Assembly (NCBI GenBank): GCA_958407085.1
Contig: CATYHY010000102.1
Location: forward strand, 1 to 5,543
Source of the DNA: an uncultured Collinsella sp.
GTDB taxonomy: Bacteria; Actinomycetota; Coriobacteriia; Coriobacteriales; Coriobacteriaceae
Reading direction: 5' to 3'
Length of the DNA: 5,543 nt
The notes beneath the pieces are model-generated. The model ran no database searches. It was given only the letters and a program-made list of their open reading frames with translations, and had not been told where the DNA came from. The position numbers and the translations under genes were made by a program. Positions 1 through 5,543 of the stretch are shown in pieces. Positions within the stretch are counted from its first letter, which is position 1; each line of letters begins with the position of its first letter.

Positions 1-2
1 GC

Positions 3-716
3 TCCGTCGAGGGCGAGAACCTCATCCGCATCGCCCGCCGCGTGAAGGCCGCCGGTGCCACGATGCTGCGCGGCGGTGCCTACAAGCCCCGCACCTCCCC
101 CTACGCCTACCAGGGCATGGGCCCCGCCGGCCTCGACCTGCTGTGCGAGGCGTCTGCCGAGCTCGACATGCCGATCGTCACCGAGATCATGGATCCACGC
201 GACGTGCAGGTCTTCTTGGACAAGAAGATTGACGTCATGCAGATCGGCGCCCGCAACGCCCAGAACTTCCCCCTGCTCAAGGAGGTCGGCAAGACCCAGA
301 CCCCGATTCTGCTCAAGCGCGGTATGTCCGGCACGATCGACGAGCTGCTTATGGCAGCCGAGTACATCATGAGCGAGGGCAACGACAACGTCATCCTGTG
401 CGAGCGCGGCATCCGCACCTTCGAGACCCGCACCCGCAATACCTTCGACCTCAACGCCGTGCCGGTGCTGCACCACCTGTCGCACCTGCCCGTCGTCGCC
501 GACCCCAGCCACGCCACCGGCTACACCCGCTACGTCGAGCCCATGGCGCTCGCCGCGACCGCCTGCGGTGCCAACGGCCTGGAGATCGAGGTCCACGACG
601 AGCCGAGCCGCGCCTGGTCCGACGGCGCCCAGGCCCTCACCCCCGATCAGTTCGATGACACCATGCGCCGCATCCGAGCCATCCGCGAGGTTGTCTGCCA
701 AGAGACCATGGAGTAG
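3..716 (+). CDS. aroF: DAHP synthase, type I-beta (3-deoxy-7-phosphoheptulonate synthase), 3' part
   Basis: This cytoplasmic enzyme catalyses the first shikimate step, condensing PEP with erythrose 4-phosphate to DAHP. The frame is open from base 3 to a TAG at 714-716, giving 237 visible residues; the start lies upstream, and the GTG at 42 is only an internal Val codon. The family motif LRGGAYKPRTSP is at visible residues 22-33, followed by QIGARN, LLKRG, ILCERGIRTFE, DPSH and EVH/SDG. Bases 1-2 (GC) fit the last two bases of a TGC Cys codon, matching the family motif GPCSVE. Counting from that Cys, the metal ligands His170, Glu196 and Asp207 have the same spacing as the Thermotoga maritima enzyme (C102, H272, E298, D309, from memory), so the barrel is gap-free and the C-terminus complete. 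A regulatory N-terminal domain, if present, is out of view. All five Phe codons are TTC, unlike the genes downstream. Identification is firm; the family also includes enzymes fused to chorismate mutase, which cannot be excluded at the unseen N-terminus. Confidence 0.97.
   Translation, partial: SVEGENLIRIARRVKAAGATMLRGGAYKPRTSPYAYQGMGPAGLDLLCEASAELDMPIVTEIMDPRDVQVFLDKKIDVMQIGARNAQNFPLLKEVGKTQTPILLKRGMSGTIDELLMAAEYIMSEGNDNVILCERGIRTFETRTRNTFDLNAVPVLHHLSHLPVVADPSHATGYTRYVEPMALAATACGANGLEIEVHDEPSRAWSDGAQALTPDQFDDTMRRIRAIREVVCQETME
710..713 (+). promoter_or_regulatory. Ribosome binding site of tyrA, inside the end of aroF
   Basis: GGAG lies 6 nt before the ATG at 720 and sits in the last codons of aroF, whose TAG stop is at 714-716. 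The layout suggests translational coupling: ribosomes ending aroF would restart at once on tyrA. It supports ATG 720 as the start. Confidence 0.75.
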
Positions 717-719
717 CCC

Positions 720-1634
720 ATGGGTACGGTGAGAAACGCGCGCGTTAACCAGGGTGGCCCCAAGTGCGCCGGCATCGTCGGCCTTGGCCTCATCGGCGGC
801 AGCTTTGCCCGCGGCTATGCGCAGGCGGGCGTCCGCGTGCTGGCCTGGGACCCCGATGACGATGTCATGACGGCCGCCAGCATGGGCACTGTCGCCGGAG
901 AGCTCAACGACAAGACACTCGGCGAATGCGACATCATCGTCCTGGCTTGCTACCCCGAAGCCTGCATCGAGTGGCTCGAGGCGCATGCCCAGGCACTCGC
1001 CGACGCCACCGATACCGAGGCCATCATGGGCCCCGTGGTGATCGACACGGTGGGCGTCAAAGGCATCGTGTGCGAGCGTGCCTTTGAGCTTGCCCGCGAG
1101 CACGGCTTTTACTTTGTGGGTGCGCACCCCATGGCGGGCACGCAGTACTCGGGCTACGCTAACTCTCGTGCCGACCTGTTCCAGGGCGCCCCGCTGGTGC
1201 TCGTACCGCCCACGGTAGACGATGCGCTCAAGCTGGAGCTTTTGGGCCAGGTGCGCGAGATGGTGCGCCCCTTGGGCTTTGGCAAGTTCAGCGTGACCAG
1301 CGCCGCCGAGCACGACCGCGTCATCGCCTTCACGAGCCAGCTTGCGCACGTGGTATCCAACGCCTACGTCAAAAGCCCCACTGCCCAGGTCCACCACGGC
1401 TTTTCGGCCGGTAGTTACCGCGATCTCACCCGCGTGGCGCACCTCAACCCGCAAATGTGGTCCGAGCTCATGATCGACGACGCCGACGCGCTCGCCTTCG
1501 AAATCGACCACCTGATCGAGTCGCTTGGCGCCTACAGCCGCGCCCTTAAGGACCGCGACCAGCGCTATCTGGAGAATCTCCTTGCCGAGGGCGACCGCAT
1601 CAAGCGCGCGCTCGACGACGAGGCCTCCCACTAG
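720..1634 (+). CDS. tyrA: Prephenate dehydrogenase (TyrA), stand-alone catalytic form
   Basis: TyrA oxidatively decarboxylates prephenate to 4-hydroxyphenylpyruvate, using a nicotinamide cofactor, on the way to tyrosine. The 304-residue protein has an N-terminal Rossmann fold: GLGLIGGS at 21-28, then Asp44 at the end of the second strand, which favours NAD+ over NADP+. IDTVGVKG (108-115) and AHPMAGTQ (135-142) follow, with His136 as the expected catalytic His. The helical dimerisation domain shows EHDR (197-200) and the RDLTR motif (234-238), whose Arg238 should bind the prephenate carboxylate. The protein ends soon after this domain, so there is no C-terminal ACT domain for tyrosine feedback. 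ATG 720 is 3 nt after aroF with a well-placed GGAG; it leaves about 17 residues before the first strand, slightly long but acceptable. Two motif positions deviate from the common family pattern: Gly112 where Ser is usual, and Gln142 where Glu is usual. Arogenate as the substrate cannot be excluded from sequence alone. Confidence 0.94.
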   Translation: MGTVRNARVNQGGPKCAGIVGLGLIGGSFARGYAQAGVRVLAWDPDDDVMTAASMGTVAGELNDKTLGECDIIVLACYPEACIEWLEAHAQALADATDTEAIMGPVVIDTVGVKGIVCERAFELAREHGFYFVGAHPMAGTQYSGYANSRADLFQGAPLVLVPPTVDDALKLELLGQVREMVRPLGFGKFSVTSAAEHDRVIAFTSQLAHVVSNAYVKSPTAQVHHGFSAGSYRDLTRVAHLNPQMWSELMIDDADALAFEIDHLIESLGAYSRALKDRDQRYLENLLAEGDRIKRALDDEASH

Positions 1635-1654
1635 ACCACCTATCACGCCAGGTC

Positions 1655-1661
1655 GAAAGGA
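1655..1661 (+). promoter_or_regulatory. Ribosome binding site of aroB
   Basis: GAAAGGA lies 9 nt before the ATG at 1671, in the 36-nt gap after tyrA. The gap has no T-rich run or strong hairpin, so it is not a terminator, and aroB is probably on the same transcript. The site sits in the loop region of a weak 4-bp inverted repeat (GGTC 1651-1654, GACC 1660-1663). Confidence 0.75.
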
Positions 1662-1670
1662 CCGAAGCTT

Positions 1671-2777
1671 ATGGCGATTACCATCGATATCGACACTGCA
1701 CGCCCCTACCGGGTGCATGTTGGCACGTTTTTGCTGGAGCAGGCGGGACCGCTCGTGCGCGCCACTGCCGGCGGCACCAAGGCCGTCATCGTGACGGACA
1801 CCAACGTGGGCCCGCTCTACCAGATGCCCGTTAAGCAGAGCCTGGAGGCGTCAGGCTACGAAGTGAGCATCTGCACTTTCGAGGCCGGCGAGGCCCATAA
1901 GCGCGCCGAAACCTATGTTGCCATTTTGGAGTTTGTGGCCGAACACGAGCTTTCGCGCTCCGATGTGATCGTGGCACTCGGCGGCGGCGTCGTGGGCGAC
2001 GTGGCGGGCTTTGTGGCCGCCACCTACATGCGCGGCTGCAAGTTTGTGCAGATCCCGACGAGCCTGCTCGCTATGGTGGATTCGTCGGTGGGCGGCAAGA
2101 CCGCCATCGACCTGGCTGCCGGCAAGAACTTGGCCGGCGCCTTTTGGCAGCCGAGCGTGGTTATCGCCGACGTGGGGTGCCTAGCCACCCTCACGCCCGA
2201 GCAGTTCGCCGACGGCTGCGGCGAGGTCATCAAGCACGCCGTGATCGCCGACCCGGAGCTTTTCGCCGAGCTGGAGAAGACCCCGCTCACGCTGGAGCTG
2301 CTCAACCGCGATGTGGCCCGCGTAGCGCTCATCATCGCCCGCAATATCGACATCAAGCGCGCCGTGGTCGTTGCCGACGAGCGCGAGACCAACCAGCGCA
2401 AGCTCCTCAACTTTGGACACAGCGCCGGACACGCCGTCGAGGCCTGCGAGCACTTTGAGCTCGGACACGGCAACTGCGTGTCGATCGGCATGGGCATCAT
2501 CACGCGCGCCGCGGCTCTGCACGGCATTTGCGATGCTGCACTGCCCGGTCGTATCGAGGAGCTCTGCGCCCGCCATGGCCTCAAGACCCGCTGCGACCTA
2601 GATGCCGATGCCGTTTTTGCCGAGGCGCTCCACGACAAGAAGCGCGCGGGCGACACCATCGACCTGGTGATTCCGCACGGCATCGGCCGCTGCAGCATCG
2701 ACCGCACGCCGCTTTCCACTTTCCACGAACTCATTGCCGAGGGCCTCGGCCAGAAGGGAGACGCATTCGCATGCTAG
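1671..2777 (+). CDS. aroB: 3-dehydroquinate synthase
   Basis: AroB converts DAHP to 3-dehydroquinate, the second shikimate step, using bound NAD+ and a divalent metal (usually zinc). The 368-residue protein has the usual length and motif order: GGGVVGDVAGF (104-114) for cofactor binding, MRG around Arg121, then DSSVGGKTAID (137-147) and GKN (151-153), which supply Asp137, Lys143, Lys152 and Asn153 of the active site. GCGEVIKH (182-189) carries the metal ligand Glu185. LLNFGHSAGH (245-254) carries His250, and ELGHG (263-267) carries His266, completing the Glu/His/His metal site known from the Aspergillus nidulans domain. The C-terminal KKRAGD block is also present. No key residue is missing. 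The start is ATG 1671, with GAAAGGA upstream and a normal N-terminal strand. The last 7 nt overlap aroA. The related families 2-deoxy-scyllo-inosose synthase and EVS are less likely, given the shikimate context. Confidence 0.98.
   Translation: MAITIDIDTARPYRVHVGTFLLEQAGPLVRATAGGTKAVIVTDTNVGPLYQMPVKQSLEASGYEVSICTFEAGEAHKRAETYVAILEFVAEHELSRSDVIVALGGGVVGDVAGFVAATYMRGCKFVQIPTSLLAMVDSSVGGKTAIDLAAGKNLAGAFWQPSVVIADVGCLATLTPEQFADGCGEVIKHAVIADPELFAELEKTPLTLELLNRDVARVALIIARNIDIKRAVVVADERETNQRKLLNFGHSAGHAVEACEHFELGHGNCVSIGMGIITRAAALHGICDAALPGRIEELCARHGLKTRCDLDADAVFAEALHDKKRAGDTIDLVIPHGIGRCSIDRTPLSTFHELIAEGLGQKGDAFAC
2754..2760 (+). promoter_or_regulatory. Ribosome binding site that decides the aroA start
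   Basis: AAGGGAG lies 10 nt before the ATG at 2771, within the last codons of aroB. The aroA frame is open much further upstream (an ATG occurs at 2528), but that extension is inside the conserved aroB C-terminus and encodes Arg/Pro-rich sequence unlike any EPSP synthase. This site and the family's normal N-terminus place the start at 2771. Confidence 0.75.
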
Positions 2778-4090
2778 CCCGCATCACCCCGTCCCCGCTT
2801 AAGGGCACCGTTCCCGCCATCGCGTCCAAGTCGATGGCGCATCGCCTGATCATCTGCGCCGCGCTTGCCAACGGCGAGACGCACGTTACCTGCAACACCA
2901 CCTGCGCCGACATCGAGGCTACGGTGCGTTGCCTTACGGCACTGGGCGCTCGCATCGAGACCGTCGAGGATGGCTTCCAGGTCCATCCCACTATGAAGAG
3001 TATTGAGTTTGGCCTGCTCAAGGCACTTGCCGGCGGAACGCTTGACTGCGGCGAAAGCGGCTCCACGCTCCGCTTTATGTTGCCCGTCGCCTGCGCGCTG
3101 GGCGCAGAAGCAACTTTTGTGGGCCAGGGACGCCTGGGCGCACGCCCCCTCTCCCCGCTCTCGGACGAGATCATCGCCGCCGGCTGCGACCTACAGGGTC
3201 TGGGCGGTTTTCCGCTCAAGACGAGCGGCCGCATGCGCCCGGGCACCTTTGTGCTTCCGGGCAACGTGAGCTCGCAGTATATCTCCGGCCTGCTGCTGGC
3301 AGCCCCGCTGCTGGCCCAGCCCTCCTGCGTGCAGGTGACCGGCCTCATTGAGAGCCGCCCCTACATCAACCTGACGATCCAGGCCATGAAGGCCTTCGGC
3401 GTCGAGGTCAACGTCGAGCGCATTCCCGCCAAGGACGGTCAGCCCGAGGTCACAAACTTCCGCGTGAGCAGTGGCTCGTACCGCACGCCCGGCAGCGTGG
3501 CCGTCGAGGGCGACTGGTCCAACGCTGCCTTTTGGCTGTGTGCCGGCGCTATCGGCACCGACCCCATCACCGTCGAGGGCGTGTCCCTGAGCTCCGCACA
3601 GGGCGACCGCAACGTGCTTGCCGCGCTTTCGCGCTTTGGCGCCCGCATCGTGCGCTCCACCAACGCCGCCACCGTGCAGTCCGACAAGCTCGCCGGCTTT
3701 GAGATGAGCGCCCACGACATTCCCGACCTGGTGCCCGTTATCTCGGCCGTGGCCTCGCTGGCACAGGGCCGCACCTTTATCCGCGATTGCGCCCGCCTGC
3801 GTATCAAGGAATCCGACCGCCTGGCCACCACCACCCGCGAGCTCACCGCGCTGGGCGCGCAGGTGCGTATTGCCGGCGACGACCTCATCATCAAGGGCGT
3901 CGATGCCTTCACCGGCGGTGAGGTCGATTCACACAACGACCACCGCATCGCCATGATGGCCGCCATCGCCGCGAGCCGCGCCACCGGCGAGGTCGTGATC
4001 CACGGCGCCGAGGCCGTCAACAAGTCCTATCCCGATTTCTTCGACCACTACCGCCTACTGGGCGGCAAGGTCACGCTCGAGGAGGAATAG
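2771..4090 (+). CDS. aroA: EPSP synthase (3-phosphoshikimate 1-carboxyvinyltransferase)
   Basis: AroA transfers the enolpyruvyl group of PEP to shikimate 3-phosphate, the sixth shikimate step and the target of glyphosate. The 439-residue protein fits the family (about 420-450) and begins directly with the first strand. Visible active-site blocks are SKSMAHR (19-25: Lys20, Ser21, Arg25), GESGSTLR (94-101), ARP (124-126), SSQYISG (167-173), ESRPYI (194-199), EGDWS (246-250), PDLVP with catalytic Asp319 (318-322), KESDR (346-350: Glu347, Arg350), NDHR (389-392: Arg392) and Lys418 before SYPDFF. They correspond to E. coli K22/S23/R27, the 94-101 loop, R124, S169-Q171, S197/Y200, D313, E341/R344, R386 and K411. 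The start at ATG 2771 overlaps the aroB stop by 7 nt, implying coupled translation. The phosphate/PEP loop differs from the NAGTAMRP of E. coli, and EGDWSNAAFW resembles clostridial enzymes. Identification is firm; glyphosate sensitivity is open. Confidence 0.98.
   Translation: MLARITPSPLKGTVPAIASKSMAHRLIICAALANGETHVTCNTTCADIEATVRCLTALGARIETVEDGFQVHPTMKSIEFGLLKALAGGTLDCGESGSTLRFMLPVACALGAEATFVGQGRLGARPLSPLSDEIIAAGCDLQGLGGFPLKTSGRMRPGTFVLPGNVSSQYISGLLLAAPLLAQPSCVQVTGLIESRPYINLTIQAMKAFGVEVNVERIPAKDGQPEVTNFRVSSGSYRTPGSVAVEGDWSNAAFWLCAGAIGTDPITVEGVSLSSAQGDRNVLAALSRFGARIVRSTNAATVQSDKLAGFEMSAHDIPDLVPVISAVASLAQGRTFIRDCARLRIKESDRLATTTRELTALGAQVRIAGDDLIIKGVDAFTGGEVDSHNDHRIAMMAAIAASRATGEVVIHGAEAVNKSYPDFFDHYRLLGGKVTLEEE
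4079..4085 (+). promoter_or_regulatory. Ribosome binding site of aroC, inside the end of aroA
   Basis: GAGGAGG lies 6 nt before the ATG at 4092 and is the strongest Shine-Dalgarno match in the window. It also encodes the Glu-rich tail of AroA. With only 1 nt between the genes, this indicates coupled translation of aroC. Confidence 0.85.
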
Positions 4091-4091
4091 C

Positions 4092-5189
4092 ATGTCCTCG
4101 ACCTTTGGCAACGTCTTGCACTTAAGCATCTTCGGCCAGTCGCACTCCCCCGCTATCGGCTGCTCGCTCGATGGCATTCCGGCAGGTATCGCCGTGGACC
4201 AGGAGAAGCTGCAGGCCTTCCTCGACCGTCGCGCCCCCGGTCGCGACGAGACCGCGACCAAACGCCGCGAGGCCGACGCCGCGCATATCATCGCCGGTGT
4301 AGTCGATGGACATACCACCGGCGCGCCCATCGCTGCGATTATCGAGAACACCAACACGCGCTCCAAGGATTACTCCGAGCTGCGCTGCAAGCCCCGTCCC
4401 GGACATGCGGACTTCCCTGCGCGCGTGAAGTATCACAACATGCACGATGTCGCTGGTGGCGGGCATTTTTCCGGCCGCCTAACGGCACCCTTGTGCATCG
4501 CCGGCGGCATTGCGCTGCAGGCACTCGAGACCCGCGGCATTCAGGTCATGGCGCACGTCGCGCAAATCGGCGGCATCTCCGACCTGCCGATGGACGATAT
4601 GGTCTATCGCGAGGCCGACCGCAAGGCGATCCTTACGAACGATCTGCCGTGCATTGACGCCGCCGCAGCCGGCCGCATGCGCGAGGAGATCCTAGCCGCG
4701 CGCGACGAACTCGACAGCATCGGCGGCATCGTGGAGTGCGGCATTTACGGGCTTCCCGCGGGCATCGGCGACCCCATGTTTGACGGCATCGAGAACCGCA
4801 TCGCTCAAATCGCGTTCGGGATTCCCGCCGTAAAGGGCGTGGAGTTTGGCATGGGCTTTGCCGTGGCCGCCATGCGCGGCAGCGAGAACAACGATCCGTA
4901 TCGCATCGATGCCGAGACCGGAAAGATCGAGGTCGAATCCAACAACGCCGGCGGCGCCCTGGGCGGTATTTCGACCGGCGCGCCCGTCATGTGGCGTATG
5001 GCCGTAAAGCCGACGCCCTCCATTGGCCGCGAGCAGCAGACCGTAGACATGGACGCTATGGAAAATGCCGAGCTCTCGGTCCACGGCCGCCACGATCCCT
5101 GCATCGTCCCCCGAGCCGTCCCCGTAGCCGAAGCAGCCGCCGCCCTCGCCATCTGGGACGCTCTCCTCGAGGACGCCGCCCAGCTCTAA
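4092..5189 (+). CDS. aroC: Chorismate synthase
   Basis: AroC removes phosphate from EPSP by 1,4-anti elimination to give chorismate, the last shared step; the family needs reduced FMN. The 365-residue protein matches the usual bacterial length (about 350-390). Motifs in order: GQSHSPAIG (15-23) with the catalytic His18; RRAPG (46-50); KRREAD (57-62); GHTTGAPI (73-80); RPGHAD (102-107); GGGHFSGR (122-129); then SIGGIVE, PAVKGVEFGMGF, NNAGGALGGISTG, KPTPSI and the C-terminal GRHDPC (332-337) with RAVPVAEA. Two signatures are variant: GQSHS for the common GESHG, and GGGHFSGR for GGGRSSAR, although the latter's Ser and final Arg remain. I recall similar variants in clostridial enzymes. Every other block is intact, so I expect an active enzyme. 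ATG 4092 is supported by a strong GAGGAGG and by alignment at the first strand. The FMN reductase, if separate, is not in the window. Confidence 0.97.
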   Translation: MSSTFGNVLHLSIFGQSHSPAIGCSLDGIPAGIAVDQEKLQAFLDRRAPGRDETATKRREADAAHIIAGVVDGHTTGAPIAAIIENTNTRSKDYSELRCKPRPGHADFPARVKYHNMHDVAGGGHFSGRLTAPLCIAGGIALQALETRGIQVMAHVAQIGGISDLPMDDMVYREADRKAILTNDLPCIDAAAAGRMREEILAARDELDSIGGIVECGIYGLPAGIGDPMFDGIENRIAQIAFGIPAVKGVEFGMGFAVAAMRGSENNDPYRIDAETGKIEVESNNAGGALGGISTGAPVMWRMAVKPTPSIGREQQTVDMDAMENAELSVHGRHDPCIVPRAVPVAEAAAALAIWDALLEDAAQL

Positions 5190-5230
5190 CCCGACTCACC
5201 TGGGTTGCCCGTCAACTCTGCCATTACGTG

Positions 5231-5237
5231 AAAGGGG
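5231..5237 (+). promoter_or_regulatory. Ribosome binding site of pheA
   Basis: AAAGGGG lies 5 nt before the ATG at 5243, in the 53-nt gap after aroC (5190-5242). That gap is the longest in the window. I find no hairpin with a T-run in it and no convincing -10/-35 pair, so pheA is probably co-transcribed. Confidence 0.7.
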
Positions 5238-5242
5238 CCTCC

Positions 5243-5543
5243 ATGGACCTTGCTGACATCCGCCAGGCCATCGATGGCATCGACACCACGCTCCTCAACA
5301 GCTTTGTCGAGCGTATGGACATTGCCACCGAGGTCGCCAAGTCAAAAATCGAGATGGGCAAGGCCGTCTTCGACCCCGCCCGTGAGCGCTCCAAGCTCAA
5401 CAATCTCGCCAGCCGCGCGCCCGAGCGCTACGAGGCGCAGACCATCACCCTGTTCCGCCTCCTCATGAGCATGAGCAAGGCCGAGCAACAGCGCTACATC
5501 AACGAGCTCAAGGGCATCACCGTCTCGCAAAAGGCACACGCCA
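5243..5543 (+). CDS. pheA: Chorismate mutase domain (AroQ class), probably the start of chorismate mutase/prephenate dehydratase
   Basis: Chorismate mutase rearranges chorismate to prephenate. One hundred codons are visible from ATG 5243, with no stop before the window ends. The segment aligns along its length with the chorismate mutase domain of the E. coli P-protein, and every catalytic residue I recall is present: Arg7 (R11), Arg24 (R28), Lys35 (K39), Asp44 (D48), Arg47 (R51), Glu48 (E52) and Gln82 (Q88). It should be all-helical, three helices, cytoplasmic. The frame still runs past the domain's end at about residue 90 into SQKAHA, resembling a linker, so a C-terminal prephenate dehydratase domain (with an ACT domain) is likely but unseen. 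A stand-alone AroQ mutase ending just beyond the window remains possible. The gene follows aroC by 53 nt. It supplies prephenate to TyrA as well as to the phenylalanine branch. Confidence 0.87.
   Translation, partial: MDLADIRQAIDGIDTTLLNSFVERMDIATEVAKSKIEMGKAVFDPARERSKLNNLASRAPERYEAQTITLFRLLMSMSKAEQQRYINELKGITVSQKAHA

Noticed and set aside
42..716. GTG 42 as a start codon for the first gene
   Set aside because: The same frame continues upstream to base 3 with conserved DAHP synthase sequence (SVE...), so 42 is an internal Val and the true start is outside the window.
1651..1663. Inverted repeat GGTC/GACC around the aroB ribosome binding site, a possible translational switch
   Set aside because: The stem is only 4 bp and cannot be extended, so it is unlikely to be stable or regulatory without conservation in relatives.
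2024..2734. Long minus-strand open frame of 236 codons antisense to aroB
   Set aside because: It is a shadow of GC-rich coding DNA, Ser/Arg/Ala-rich with no recognisable motif. The plus strand holds an intact AroB with all catalytic residues.
2528..2770. Upstream in-frame extension of aroA from ATG 2528
   Set aside because: It overlaps the conserved C-terminal part of AroB, encodes Arg/Pro-rich sequence without EPSP synthase similarity, and would add 81 residues before a normal N-terminus at 2771.
3191..3715. Minus-strand open frame antisense to aroA, rich in Gly, His and Ala
   Set aside because: Its composition mirrors the third-position bias of aroA; it has no family motif and lies fully inside a certain gene.
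5190..5242. Possible terminator or internal promoter before pheA
   Set aside because: Only 3-bp stems are seen, with no T-run. TTGCCC at 5205-5210 has no -10 box at proper spacing.
5250..5468. 72-codon open frame overlapping the start of pheA in another frame
   Set aside because: It is Ser/Pro/Arg-rich out-of-frame sequence. The overlapping frame from 5243 encodes a chorismate mutase domain with all catalytic residues.

Overview
This GC-rich window (G or C at most third codon positions) is one plus-strand gene cluster for aromatic amino acid biosynthesis. Six genes lie head to tail: the 3' part of a DAHP synthase gene (aroF), then complete tyrA, aroB, aroA and aroC, and the 5' part of pheA. 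Coding sequence fills nearly everything; the gaps are 3, 36, -7 (overlap), 1 and 53 nt. I see no RNA gene, mobile element, CRISPR array, origin or convincing terminator. The operon promoter is not visible, because the first gene starts upstream of the window.

The genes act together as follows. AroF (type I-beta DAHP synthase) condenses PEP with erythrose 4-phosphate. AroB cyclises DAHP to 3-dehydroquinate. AroA (EPSP synthase) and AroC (chorismate synthase) carry out the last two steps to chorismate. The chorismate mutase domain at the start of PheA makes prephenate; the rest of PheA, outside the window, should be prephenate dehydratase for the phenylalanine branch. TyrA oxidises prephenate on the tyrosine branch. 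Dehydroquinate dehydratase, shikimate dehydrogenase and shikimate kinase (steps 3 to 5) are not here.

Organism: high GC, GAAAGG-like ribosome binding sites, and protein motifs that look clostridial in AroA, AroC and TyrA suggest a GC-rich Gram-positive. My best guess is an actinobacterium of the Coriobacteriia (Collinsella-like). This is an inference from style and memory, not a search result.

I found no previously undescribed system. The points worth a second look are modest: signature-motif substitutions in TyrA, AroA and AroC; three consecutive genes in one reading frame separated by single amber stops; amber stops on four of five genes; and no ACT domain on TyrA, which implies that feedback control sits on another enzyme.
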